From assembly GCA_025149125.1 (NCBI GenBank), contig CP102272.1:3038001-3102000 (forward strand): DNA of 64,000 bases, written 5' to 3'. The notes below the pieces were generated by a model, which ran no database searches, was not told where the DNA came from, and saw nothing but the letters and a program-made list of their open reading frames with translations. This document shows positions 1 through 7,513 of the stretch, piece after piece (position 1 is the stretch's first letter; each line of letters begins with the position of its first letter). Position numbers and translations under genes: made by a program. Source of the stretch: [Clostridium] asparagiforme DSM 15981 (GTDB taxonomy: Bacteria; Bacillota; Clostridia; Lachnospirales; Lachnospiraceae).

Positions 1-2154
1 GCGGAGAAGCTGCCCGGGGTAAAGTGTATCCTGACAGCGAAGGATTTTGAGTGGAAATCCCTGGTGGGAAACGGTGAGTTCGCGGCAGAGTTTGCGGATA
101 AGGAAGTGCTCTGCTCGGAAAAGGTACGCCAGGTTGGCGACGATATTGCTGCCGTCGCGGCGGTGGATGAAGAGACAGCCCAGAGGGCAGTGGACCTCAT
201 AAAGGTGGAGTACGAAGTGCTTCCCGGCGTGTTCGATCCGTTTGAAGCCATGGAGGACGACGCTCCCGAGGTGAACTGGGAGGGCAAGGGCATCCATAAC
301 ATCGGTATGCAGTCCGTGATGAAGGCGGGCACGGATATCGACCAGGAATTTGACAGCGCATCTTATGTGCAGCACAGGGATTATAAGACACACCGTATGG
401 TCCATGCTGCCATGGAGCCGCACGGAGCTGTAGCAACCTACCGAAATGGTACTTATACGATCTGGATGTCCACACAGATGTCCTTTGTGGATCAGTTCTG
501 GTATGCGCGCTGTTTGGGGGTGGGAGAGAACCAGGTTCGTGTGATTAAGCCGTTAGTAGGCGGAGGATTTGGCGGTAAGCTGGATTCCTACTCCTTCGGC
601 CTGTGCGCGGCCAAGATGTCCGAGATTACAGGACGCCCAGTGCGCATGATTCTGTCCCGAGAGGAAGTGTTTCAGACCACACGTAACCGCCATCCGATCT
701 ATATGCACATTGATACCGCATTCGGCGCGGACGGAAGGCTTCTGGCCAAGAAATGCTATCACGTGCTGGACGGCGGCCCTTACGGCGGTTCTGGTGTGGC
801 GGCGTGCGCGCAGTCTACGCTGTGGGCTAACTTCCCTTATAAGATGAATTCCGTGGATTTCCTGGCAAGGCGTGTGTATACCAACAACCCGTCGGCCGGA
901 GCCATGAGAGGATATACCGCATGCCAGGTGCATTTTGCCCATGACCTGAACATGCAGTTCGCTGCGGATCAGCTGGGCATGGACCCGGTGGAATTCCGCA
1001 AGATCAGCGCAGCAGACCCGGGCTATGTGGCGCCCGCCGGACTGGCCATCACCAGTTGTGCCTACAAGGAGACGCTGGATACGGCAGCCAGGGAAATTGG
1101 CTGGAATGAGAAGAAGGATAAGATGAAGAAGGGCGAAGGCATTGGCTTTGCCGGAACCGGGTTTGTGTCAGGAACCGGCTTCGCGGTGCTGGAAGCTCCC
1201 AACCAGAGCTCCGCATGCGTCACCCTTCGTATGAATAAACGTGGTATGGCGACCCTGTACATCGGTTCTCATGATATCGGCCAGGGCTCCGACACGGTTA
1301 TGACCGCTATCGTGGCAGAGGAACTGGGTCTGCCCATGAACATGGTAAAGACATTTATGTCCGATACCTTCCTGACACCCTGGGATTCCGGTTCATATGG
1401 AAGCCGCGTCACATTCCTTGCAGGCAATGCGGCCCGCCGCGCTGCCGTGGATGCCAAACGACAGCTGTTTGAGGTGATTGCTCCCATGTGGGGCGTGATG
1501 CCCGAAACCCTGGAGTGCCTGGACGGCAAGGTGATCAGCAGGGAGAACGCCCAACTTCAAATGCCCATCGGAGACGCTATGTTCAAGTACATGACCGTCA
1601 AGGGCGGGGATGAGCTGATCGGTGTGGGTTCCTACTACCACCGCACCGACAACTCCCAGTACAACGGAACCAATACCACCAACTACGCTCCTGCGTATAG
1701 CTTCTCCACTGGCGCGGCCCACCTGACCGTGGACGAGGAGACCGGCGTGCTGGATATCGACGAGTTCGTATTTGCCCATGATTGCGGCCGCGCACTGAAT
1801 AAGAGGGCTGTAGAAGGCCAGCTGGAGGGCTCCATCGGAATGGGCCTCGGATACGCGGTTTACGAACACAATGTAACGAAGGAAGGTAAGATCCTCAATC
1901 CCAACTTCCGCGATTACCGTCTGCCCACCGCTCTGGATATGCCCAAGATGCGCACGTTCTACGACTTTACGCCGGACGAGGAAGGACCGCTGGGCGCCAA
2001 GGAAGCCGGCGAAGGCTCCGCAGCGCCGGTGGCGCCGGCTATCGCCAACGCGGTTAACATGGCGACCGGAGTTTATTTTACCGAACTGCCCCTGGATCCG
2101 GAGCATATCTGGAGAGCGCTGCACGGAATGAAAGATGACAGGAACTCTAAATAA
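1..2154 (+). CDS. Xanthine dehydrogenase-family molybdopterin-binding catalytic subunit (5' partial)
   Basis: The frame is open from base 1 (717 codons seen), so the start lies before the window. This is the large molybdenum-cofactor subunit of an xanthine dehydrogenase/CO dehydrogenase-type hydroxylase, which inserts oxygen from water into a substrate C-H bond. Visible family motifs, in window numbering, are MEPHGAVA, GGGFGGK near residue 187, an MRGY loop near 302, a GQG cofactor loop near 428, and GAKEAGEGS near 665-673, whose Glu corresponds to the family's catalytic base. All key motifs are intact. There is no in-frame TGA to suggest selenocysteine. Its own Fe-S and FAD subunits may lie upstream of the window or be shared with the operon starting at 4699. 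The substrate cannot be read from the sequence; purines or related N-heterocycles are plausible. Confidence 0.93.
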   Translation, partial: AEKLPGVKCILTAKDFEWKSLVGNGEFAAEFADKEVLCSEKVRQVGDDIAAVAAVDEETAQRAVDLIKVEYEVLPGVFDPFEAMEDDAPEVNWEGKGIHNIGMQSVMKAGTDIDQEFDSASYVQHRDYKTHRMVHAAMEPHGAVATYRNGTYTIWMSTQMSFVDQFWYARCLGVGENQVRVIKPLVGGGFGGKLDSYSFGLCAAKMSEITGRPVRMILSREEVFQTTRNRHPIYMHIDTAFGADGRLLAKKCYHVLDGGPYGGSGVAACAQSTLWANFPYKMNSVDFLARRVYTNNPSAGAMRGYTACQVHFAHDLNMQFAADQLGMDPVEFRKISAADPGYVAPAGLAITSCAYKETLDTAAREIGWNEKKDKMKKGEGIGFAGTGFVSGTGFAVLEAPNQSSACVTLRMNKRGMATLYIGSHDIGQGSDTVMTAIVAEELGLPMNMVKTFMSDTFLTPWDSGSYGSRVTFLAGNAARRAAVDAKRQLFEVIAPMWGVMPETLECLDGKVISRENAQLQMPIGDAMFKYMTVKGGDELIGVGSYYHRTDNSQYNGTNTTNYAPAYSFSTGAAHLTVDEETGVLDIDEFVFAHDCGRALNKRAVEGQLEGSIGMGLGYAVYEHNVTKEGKILNPNFRDYRLPTALDMPKMRTFYDFTPDEEGPLGAKEAGEGSAAPVAPAIANAVNMATGVYFTELPLDPEHIWRALHGMKDDRNSK

Positions 2155-2170
2155 TTGTTAGATGGAAACG

Positions 2171-2196
2171 GAAGGCGGCTTTCATGCCGCCTTCTT
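2171..2196 (+). terminator. Hairpin after the first molybdenum hydroxylase gene
   Basis: Perfect 9-bp inverted repeat GAAGGCGGC/GCCGCCTTC with a 6-base loop, 16 bases after the stop codon. The T tract is weak (TT), so it may be a poor terminator or an mRNA-stabilising hairpin. Confidence 0.6.
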
Positions 2197-2254
2197 ACAA
2201 ACGCGTTCCGGGCCGGATGTATTTTCGGCCGGAATACTGGAAAGGAGGCCCTCA

Positions 2255-2530
2255 ATGAGCCGACAATTAAAGAAAATGCTTCTGCCGGGAGGCGTGAATG
2301 CAACAGAGAAAGCTTGCGGCGATTATGTCTGTAAATACTGTGGAGGAAGGGCCACTGCCTGTAATTTTGTGGCCAATATGTGCCTTCAGGTGTATGCCCG
2401 CCATCAGGGATTGTGCGGGGCTTATAGGGAAACTGAAACGTATATGGGCTATATCACGGAATGTAGTACCTGCGAATTTCAAGGGGTGTCCGGCGAGTGC
2501 CTGTATGAGGGAAAGGCAGCTATGGGATGA
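2255..2530 (+). CDS. Small cysteine-rich protein of unknown function (91 aa)
   Basis: I do not recognise a family. The start is set by a strong AAAGGAGG site 6-7 bases before ATG 2255. The protein has nine cysteines, with CxxC pairs near residues 26-29 and 70-73 and others near 21, 36, 43, 54 and 82, a pattern that suggests zinc or Fe-S binding. There is no signal peptide or membrane segment. It lies just downstream of a molybdenum hydroxylase gene and ends before its own terminator-like hairpin, so it may be a separate transcript or read-through product. A second open frame of 91 codons (2298-2573) overlaps it but lacks a ribosome site. A role in assembly or electron transfer for the hydroxylase is only a guess from position. 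Confidence 0.55.
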   Translation: MSRQLKKMLLPGGVNATEKACGDYVCKYCGGRATACNFVANMCLQVYARHQGLCGAYRETETYMGYITECSTCEFQGVSGECLYEGKAAMG

Positions 2531-2548
2531 CGTATCGCCCACGAAGAG

Positions 2549-2594
2549 AAAAGTCCATCAGGCCCTGTATTGACAGAAGCCGGTGGACTTTTTT
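2549..2594 (+). terminator. Terminator after the Cys-rich gene
   Basis: Arms AAAAGTCCA and TGGACTTTT with a loop of about 26 bases, followed by a run of T. The long loop lowers confidence. Confidence 0.55.
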
Positions 2595-2633
2595 GAGTCT
2601 GAAGCATGTAATTATAATATCGGAAGCGTATCC

Positions 2634-3164
2634 TTACGCCTGCGCATTCTGGGGAGAATGAGGTGATTTCAGCTCCCCAACCGCGCTTCTTGCGATTTTG
2701 ATGGCCGCCTTGGTCACAAAGAAAGCAAATATGTAACTGATGACGAACATGATGGGCCAGTCATGTATGACTCCCTGGACAAATACAGCTGATGTGCTGG
2801 GAAGAAATCCTGCTGCCACGGCTCCTTCAATCTCGGGATTGTTAAACACGTTCACCGCGGTCAGCACGATGGTTGCCGTGGTGTTAAAAAACAGAGTGGC
2901 AACAAAGTTCTCCAAAAGCACATGAGGCAGGGTCTCGGGCCGGAGTCCCAGCTTTCTTCCAAGGGCAAAGGACCAGTCCGTCAGCGGAAAAATCATGCCG
3001 GTCAGGGTGATTACCAGGAAAGCGGTTCCCCAGTTTTTAACGAGCAGCGGTACTGTAAATGTAAGTTTGTCTACAAAGATTGCTGATGTGGCCATGATTA
3101 AGGAGATGCAGATGGCAACAACGGAAGATATAATCATACCAAAATGATTTTTGTAAAAATTCAT
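2634..3164 (-). CDS. Small integral membrane protein of unknown function (176 aa)
   Basis: Start ATG 3164 follows an AGAAAGGACG ribosome site. The protein has about four hydrophobic helices: near residues 10-30, 42-60, 88-108 and 135-155. The two helix pairs look like a loose internal repeat, and the spacing resembles small DUF2798-type membrane proteins, but the resemblance is weak. The C-terminal tail is basic then polar (KSPHSPQNAQA). It lies on the strand opposite to the molybdenum hydroxylase genes and is followed on its own strand by no obvious terminator. No function can be assigned. Confidence 0.75.
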   Translation of the reverse strand: MNFYKNHFGMIISSVVAICISLIMATSAIFVDKLTFTVPLLVKNWGTAFLVITLTGMIFPLTDWSFALGRKLGLRPETLPHVLLENFVATLFFNTTATIVLTAVNVFNNPEIEGAVAAGFLPSTSAVFVQGVIHDWPIMFVISYIFAFFVTKAAIKIARSAVGELKSPHSPQNAQA

Positions 3165-3556
3165 ATCAATCGTCCTTTCTGGTTTTTCAAACGCATCTTA
3201 AGCCTGACGGACAGGTTTCCTGCTATTTTGTTTCTTTGAACCAGGGATGGATAACCGGAACTTTTTTGCGGGCCGGACCAGGTACAGGCAATTAAAACCA
3301 GGTCCGGGACAGTGTGCCGGTTTTATCGTTACAGCTCTGTAAAACGCACCCTTCCCTCCTTCCTTTATAACAGCGCATGACATATATTTCTAAATTTATG
3401 GAAACTATTCAGACGCCGTTTGATTTGGCGGCGGACATCACACCGTCCTTTTCCATCCTAAGGCTTGCACCGTGATACCAGGAGAACGTATATTGGGTAT
3501 GGAAAATGCAGCCTCGAGCCGTTTTGACCGTTGCAGTCATAGCGGATGAACCGTCA
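3165..3556. other. Non-coding gap of 392 bp
   Basis: No convincing gene on either strand. Short open frames here have no ribosome site and are partly shadows of the neighbouring gene. One imperfect hairpin is visible at 3273-3307, with arms CCGGACC-A-GGT and ACC-A-GGTCCGG (one A/A mismatch). The right part holds the 3' side of the minus-strand methyltransferase-like gene and shows no T-rich terminator. Confidence 0.6.
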
Positions 3557-4444
3557 TCACGGATGCACGATCATCACCGTTCCCTCCAGATCGCCCACAG
3601 GCAGCATCAGCAGGGCGCCGTATCGGGCCTCCAGATCTTCCACCGCTTTTGCAACGCCCCTGTATTTCTCGTGATCACACCCGGCCAGCAGAATGACGCC
3701 CCCTCTTGTCATACGCGGAAAGAAGAATTCCAGTCCGGACAAGGTGGGGTTATAGAGGCAGGCATCCATGTAGACCAGGGCAAACGTCTCCGCCTCAATG
3801 TCAAAGGCGGTCTCGGGAAACCAGCCTTTTTTGATGATGACCTGAGCTGCGGCAGGCATACGCTCCAGAAGCTTCGCCTCATCCGCGCCGGAAAACTGGC
3901 CAGGCGATGCATCCGAACATCCCAGTTCCAGCTCTTTGGCGATATCCCTTGGATCAAATCCCTGGAATGTATCGAACAGATAGAGCTTCCGGTCCGGCAT
4001 CAGCGCGTTTAACTGCCAGGAGGTGTCACCTCGCCAGCATCCAAGTTCCGCCACATTTCCCTCCACTCCTAAACCGTCAAGTCGGCTGCAGAGACGGCGA
4101 AGGACGCCGCAGCGGATGGAAAACTGTTCATGAATATCTTTGATAAATACAATGTCATTGAGAAATCCGGCCCGGATAGCCATGTATTCCAGCGCGTGGC
4201 TTTTTTCCGCGTCCGTAGTGGCGATGACAATCATATCCGGTTGGAATCCCACTGCCAGGTCCACCGGCATTACCGGCATACCGTCGATTTTCTCTTTCAG
4301 CTCCCCCTTTTGCGGATCGGAGAATACATTCCAGGTATCCGGCCTGGTATCTCCCAGACCAATCAGTTTCATTTCCTGTGGATTTAACATCTGCGCCACA
4401 GCCATACCCAGACTGTCTGCGCCCAGAATTACAACTGTTTTCAT
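3557..4444 (-). CDS. Rossmann + TylF-type methyltransferase-like protein, paralog 1 (metal site degraded)
   Basis: Two domains: an N-terminal Rossmann fold (MKTVVILGADSLGMAV, residues 1-115), like the nucleotide-binding modules of sugar-modifying proteins, and a C-terminal TylF/MycF-like SAM methyltransferase domain (VAELGCWRGDTSW near 138; YLFDTFQGFDPRD near 165). Start ATG 4444 follows GGGGGTG; an upstream in-frame ATG has no ribosome site. In TylF enzymes a D-x-D-x-Y motif and a later DDY bind the metal. Here these read DACLY and AGC, so the metal site appears lost, unlike the paralog at 10009-10890. It is transcribed divergently from the Fe-S/Mo operon at 4699. Function unknown; it may be a non-catalytic or altered-chemistry member. 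Confidence 0.82.
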   Translation of the reverse strand: MKTVVILGADSLGMAVAQMLNPQEMKLIGLGDTRPDTWNVFSDPQKGELKEKIDGMPVMPVDLAVGFQPDMIVIATTDAEKSHALEYMAIRAGFLNDIVFIKDIHEQFSIRCGVLRRLCSRLDGLGVEGNVAELGCWRGDTSWQLNALMPDRKLYLFDTFQGFDPRDIAKELELGCSDASPGQFSGADEAKLLERMPAAAQVIIKKGWFPETAFDIEAETFALVYMDACLYNPTLSGLEFFFPRMTRGGVILLAGCDHEKYRGVAKAVEDLEARYGALLMLPVGDLEGTVMIVHP

Positions 4445-4476
4445 TTGTCCGCACCCCCTTGCTAATTTTTTAACAA

Positions 4477-4504
4477 AATATTGCGGACCGTCCGCCCCAA
4501 TATT
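4477..4504. promoter_or_regulatory. Nested dyad in the divergent intergenic region
   Basis: Inverted repeat AATATTG / CAATATT (7-bp arms, 14-bp spacer) enclosing a second dyad CGGAC-C-GTCCG. It lies 33 bp upstream of the minus-strand start at 4444 and 195 bp before the Fe-S gene. It is placed to be an operator, but does not match a standard Crp/Fnr site. Confidence 0.4.
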
Positions 4505-4698
4505 GTTACCAACAGTGTAGGGGAGAAGGCACAAAATGGCAAGTAGCGCAGGTTACACCTGATACCATATTACAAGTGTTGTCTTGATTTCACATGTGGT
4601 CTGGCATACTTAAAGATTGGAGATGTGGATGGTATGATAAAGCCATATCAACCGGCGTAACGGGGCTTGGCCGGGAATAAGAGATACAGGAGGAAACT

Positions 4699-5214
4699 AT
4701 GGACAAGGTTTCAATTCGGGTTAATGGAGTGGTGCGGACATTTATTATCGATGAAGCGGAAGGATGTGTGAAGCCGTCCGAGACGCTGGTCCACACATTG
4801 AGGGACAGACTGAACCTGACAGGCACTAAGATCGGCTGTGATCACGGGGCCTGCGGCAACTGCACCGTGATCTTAAACGGGAATCCGGTGGCGTCCTGCA
4901 TGATTCTGACTGCTGATTGCGACGGCGCGGAGGTGACCACCATCGAAGGGTTGGAAAATCAGGATACAGGTGAACTTAGCATTCTGCAACAGGCGTTCGT
5001 GGACAACTCCGCCTTCCAGTGCGGTTTCTGCACACCGGGTATTATCATGTCGGCTAAGGCGCTGCTTGATAAAAATCCGAATCCCACAAAGGATGACATC
5101 AGGGAGGCGCTGTCCGGCAACTACTGCCGCTGCATCAGCCATTACCAGGTGGAGATCGCGATTGGGGACGCCATTGGAAGAATGAAAGATTTAAGGGCAA
5201 AGGGGGAGGCATAG
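4699..5214 (+). CDS. Molybdenum hydroxylase [2Fe-2S] subunit (CoxS/XdhC-like)
   Basis: Small electron-transfer subunit carrying two [2Fe-2S] clusters between the molybdenum centre and the flavin. The plant-ferredoxin-type domain has Cys at about 47, 52, 55 and 67 (CDHGACGNC and a later Cys). The helical domain has Cys at about 108, 111, 143 and 145 (CGFC and CRC). At 171 residues it is slightly longer than the usual 155-165. Start ATG 4699 follows AGGAGG. The next gene starts one base after the stop, so the Fe-S, Mo and FAD genes form one operon. All eight cluster ligands are present, so it should be functional. Confidence 0.95.
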   Translation: MDKVSIRVNGVVRTFIIDEAEGCVKPSETLVHTLRDRLNLTGTKIGCDHGACGNCTVILNGNPVASCMILTADCDGAEVTTIEGLENQDTGELSILQQAFVDNSAFQCGFCTPGIIMSAKALLDKNPNPTKDDIREALSGNYCRCISHYQVEIAIGDAIGRMKDLRAKGEA

Positions 5215-5215
5215 T

Positions 5216-7492
5216 ATGGATGACAATAACTACAGGTACATAGGAAAGCATGTAAGCCGCGCGGACGGCAGGGATCTTGTATCGGGCCGCCGTCCGTTCA
5301 TTGACGATGTGCGCATTCCCGGGATGCTCATGGCAAGGGTTCTCAGAAGTCCGTATCCCCATGCCAATATTGTGAAGATCGATACAACAAAGGCAAAAGC
5401 CGCCCCTGGGGTCAGGGCGGTTTTGACTTACAAGGACGCTCCTGACTGGAAATGCGGCCTGCCGCAGCACAGGAAGGTGCTGGACCAACGGGTGCGCTTT
5501 ACCGGAGACAGCGTAGCCTTGGTGGCTGCGGAAACGCTGGAGGCCGCCGACGAGGCGTGCAGACAGATCGAGGTGGAGTATGAGGAGCTTCCGTTTGTCC
5601 TGGACTGCGAGGAAGCGATTAAACCGGATGCGCCCCAGCTTTACGATGAGTTCCCGGGAAATGTGCTGCCAAAGGTGACGCCCTTCTCCGAGGAGCCATT
5701 TAACCAGATCCATGTGGGCGATGTGGAGAAGGCATTTGAGGAAGCGGCCTATGTGGCGGAAGGGTATTACTGCTATGATAAACTTCCCCACCCCCTGCCA
5801 CCGGAATCCCCGGGGGTTATTGCACAGTGGACCAGCCCAAGCGCCGTAACCCTGTACTACAACGGCGGCGCGCCCCACCTTCAGAAATTCAATACCGAGG
5901 CGTCCATTCCGGGCGTAGCCGTGCGGGTGATCGCATGCCATTCCGGCGGTTCCTACGGAAGCAAGCAGCTGATTCCCCATCTGGCGCTCCAGGCTATTGC
6001 GCTGGCGCGGGAGACAGGGCGGGCCGTGAAGCTGATGATGGACCGCACCGACCATATGCTCTCCTATGAACTTCGACAAGGCAGCCGCATCCGCGGCAAG
6101 GTGGGAATTACACAGGACGGCCTCATAAACGCGATCCAGGGAATGTGGTACATTGATTCCGGCATGTCTTCCACCTATGCCCAGGCCATGACGGCGGTCG
6201 GTCTTGGAGAAGCTCAGGCATTCTGCGGCAAATGTAAGAACTGGGATCTGGAGACCATGCTGATCGCCACCAACCACAGCTCCCAGGCGCCCATCCGCGG
6301 ATTTGGCGGCCAGGAATTAAAGGGCGCCCTGATCCCTCTCGTGTGTACGGCGATCCGGGCGGCCGGGATGGATCCATATGAGGTATTTAAGAAGAACTTT
6401 GTAAAGGCCGGGGACTCCTATATCTGGCGTGATTATAAGTGGTGGGACGTGCGCTCTGTAGATTTTACCGCTGCATTTGAGGAGTCGGCCGCCCGGTTTG
6501 GCTGGAAGGATAAGTGGAAAGGCTGGGAGAAGCCAACCTGGGTCAGCGAGGACGGCAAGCGCGCCGTCGGAGTGGGAGTGGGCGTCCACGGAAATGCCGA
6601 CATCGGCGAGGACCCCACCGAGGGCTTTGTGAAGCTCCATCCATTCGGAAGCGTGACGGTGGAAATGTGTATCGGAGAGACTGGAGGCGCCCAGCGTCAT
6701 GCCATCCAGAAGATGGTGGCCGAGATCATGAAGGTGCCCTTTGACGGTGTGCAGCTGGTGAACTCCGATACCCACGGAACTGGGTATGACGCGGGTATGA
6801 TCGGCTCCAGAGGCACCATCACCATGGGAACATGCGCGGTCCGAGCGGCGAAGGACGCCAGGAGAAAGCTGCTTATGATGGCTTCCGAGAAGCTGAATAT
6901 CGACGTGGATGAGCTGGATACGGAGGACTTCCTGGTATTCCAGAGATCCAAACCGCAGATGCGCCTTCCCTGGATTGCGATCACGGGAACACCGGAGATG
7001 ACTATCACCGGCATGGGAATTTACAAACAAAATTTTGACAAGCCCAACTTTGCCTTGTATTTTGCAGAAGTGGAAGTGAATCTTGAGACGGGGGAGACGA
7101 AGCTCATACGGGCGCTGGAAGGCACGGACGTGGGCCAGATTATCGATCCAGTTAATGTGCGGATGCAGGCCGAAGGCTCTTTTGGCGCGGCAGGCGCGGA
7201 CACGGCTCTCTTTGAGGAAATGGTCATGGACAAGAAGCTGGGACGGTTTGTCAGCGGAAACATGATCGATTACAAATGGCGTACATTCAACGAATTTCCG
7301 CCCTTTGACACCGTGATACTGGAAAGCCGGTTCGACACGGAATCCTTCCACGCTCTGGGATTCGGCGAGATTAGCGGCTCACCTGCGCCCTCCGCCATCC
7401 TGATGGCTGTCTCCAACGCCATTGGCGTCGAGGTGAAGGAATATCCGACCACGCCAACCGTTGTCTTAAAAGCCATGGGAAAGATTAAATAA
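5216..7492 (+). CDS. Molybdenum hydroxylase catalytic subunit with atypical cofactor loops (758 aa)
   Basis: Second xanthine-dehydrogenase-family molybdopterin subunit of the window, preceded by GGGGGAGG. Domain order is normal: a small N-terminal ald_Xan_dh_C-like domain (about 15-120), then the molybdopterin-binding domains. Motifs are GGSYGSK near 243, IRGFGGQE near 359 and a GFGE loop near 715 that keeps the presumed catalytic Glu. Two loops differ from the first subunit and from typical members: the MEP segment reads PPESPG, and the GQG cofactor loop reads GETGGAQ. This suggests a divergent substrate or electron-transfer arrangement. Its partners are the Fe-S subunit upstream and the FAD/GltD fusion downstream. 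Confidence 0.93.
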   Translation: MDDNNYRYIGKHVSRADGRDLVSGRRPFIDDVRIPGMLMARVLRSPYPHANIVKIDTTKAKAAPGVRAVLTYKDAPDWKCGLPQHRKVLDQRVRFTGDSVALVAAETLEAADEACRQIEVEYEELPFVLDCEEAIKPDAPQLYDEFPGNVLPKVTPFSEEPFNQIHVGDVEKAFEEAAYVAEGYYCYDKLPHPLPPESPGVIAQWTSPSAVTLYYNGGAPHLQKFNTEASIPGVAVRVIACHSGGSYGSKQLIPHLALQAIALARETGRAVKLMMDRTDHMLSYELRQGSRIRGKVGITQDGLINAIQGMWYIDSGMSSTYAQAMTAVGLGEAQAFCGKCKNWDLETMLIATNHSSQAPIRGFGGQELKGALIPLVCTAIRAAGMDPYEVFKKNFVKAGDSYIWRDYKWWDVRSVDFTAAFEESAARFGWKDKWKGWEKPTWVSEDGKRAVGVGVGVHGNADIGEDPTEGFVKLHPFGSVTVEMCIGETGGAQRHAIQKMVAEIMKVPFDGVQLVNSDTHGTGYDAGMIGSRGTITMGTCAVRAAKDARRKLLMMASEKLNIDVDELDTEDFLVFQRSKPQMRLPWIAITGTPEMTITGMGIYKQNFDKPNFALYFAEVEVNLETGETKLIRALEGTDVGQIIDPVNVRMQAEGSFGAAGADTALFEEMVMDKKLGRFVSGNMIDYKWRTFNEFPPFDTVILESRFDTESFHALGFGEISGSPAPSAILMAVSNAIGVEVKEYPTTPTVVLKAMGKIK

Positions 7493-7513
7493 ATAGAGAG
7501 GAAGGTGAGCCAC

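Noticed and set aside
1393-2124. 243-codon minus-strand frame
   Set aside because: Shadow of the molybdenum hydroxylase gene, caused by high GC.
2298-2573. Alternative 91-codon frame overlapping the Cys-rich gene
   Set aside because: No ribosome site before its ATG, and the other frame has AAAGGAGG at good spacing.
3198-3383. 61-codon minus-strand frame in the 392-bp gap
   Set aside because: No ribosome site and atypical composition.
3506-4012. 168-codon plus-strand frame
   Set aside because: It is antisense to the TylF-type gene, which has clear family motifs; the plus frame has no recognised motif or ribosome site.
5135-6277. 380-codon minus-strand frame (and similar long ones at 6317-7351 and 7811-8932)
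   Set aside because: Shadows of the Fe-S/Mo/FAD operon; no family motifs and no ribosome sites.
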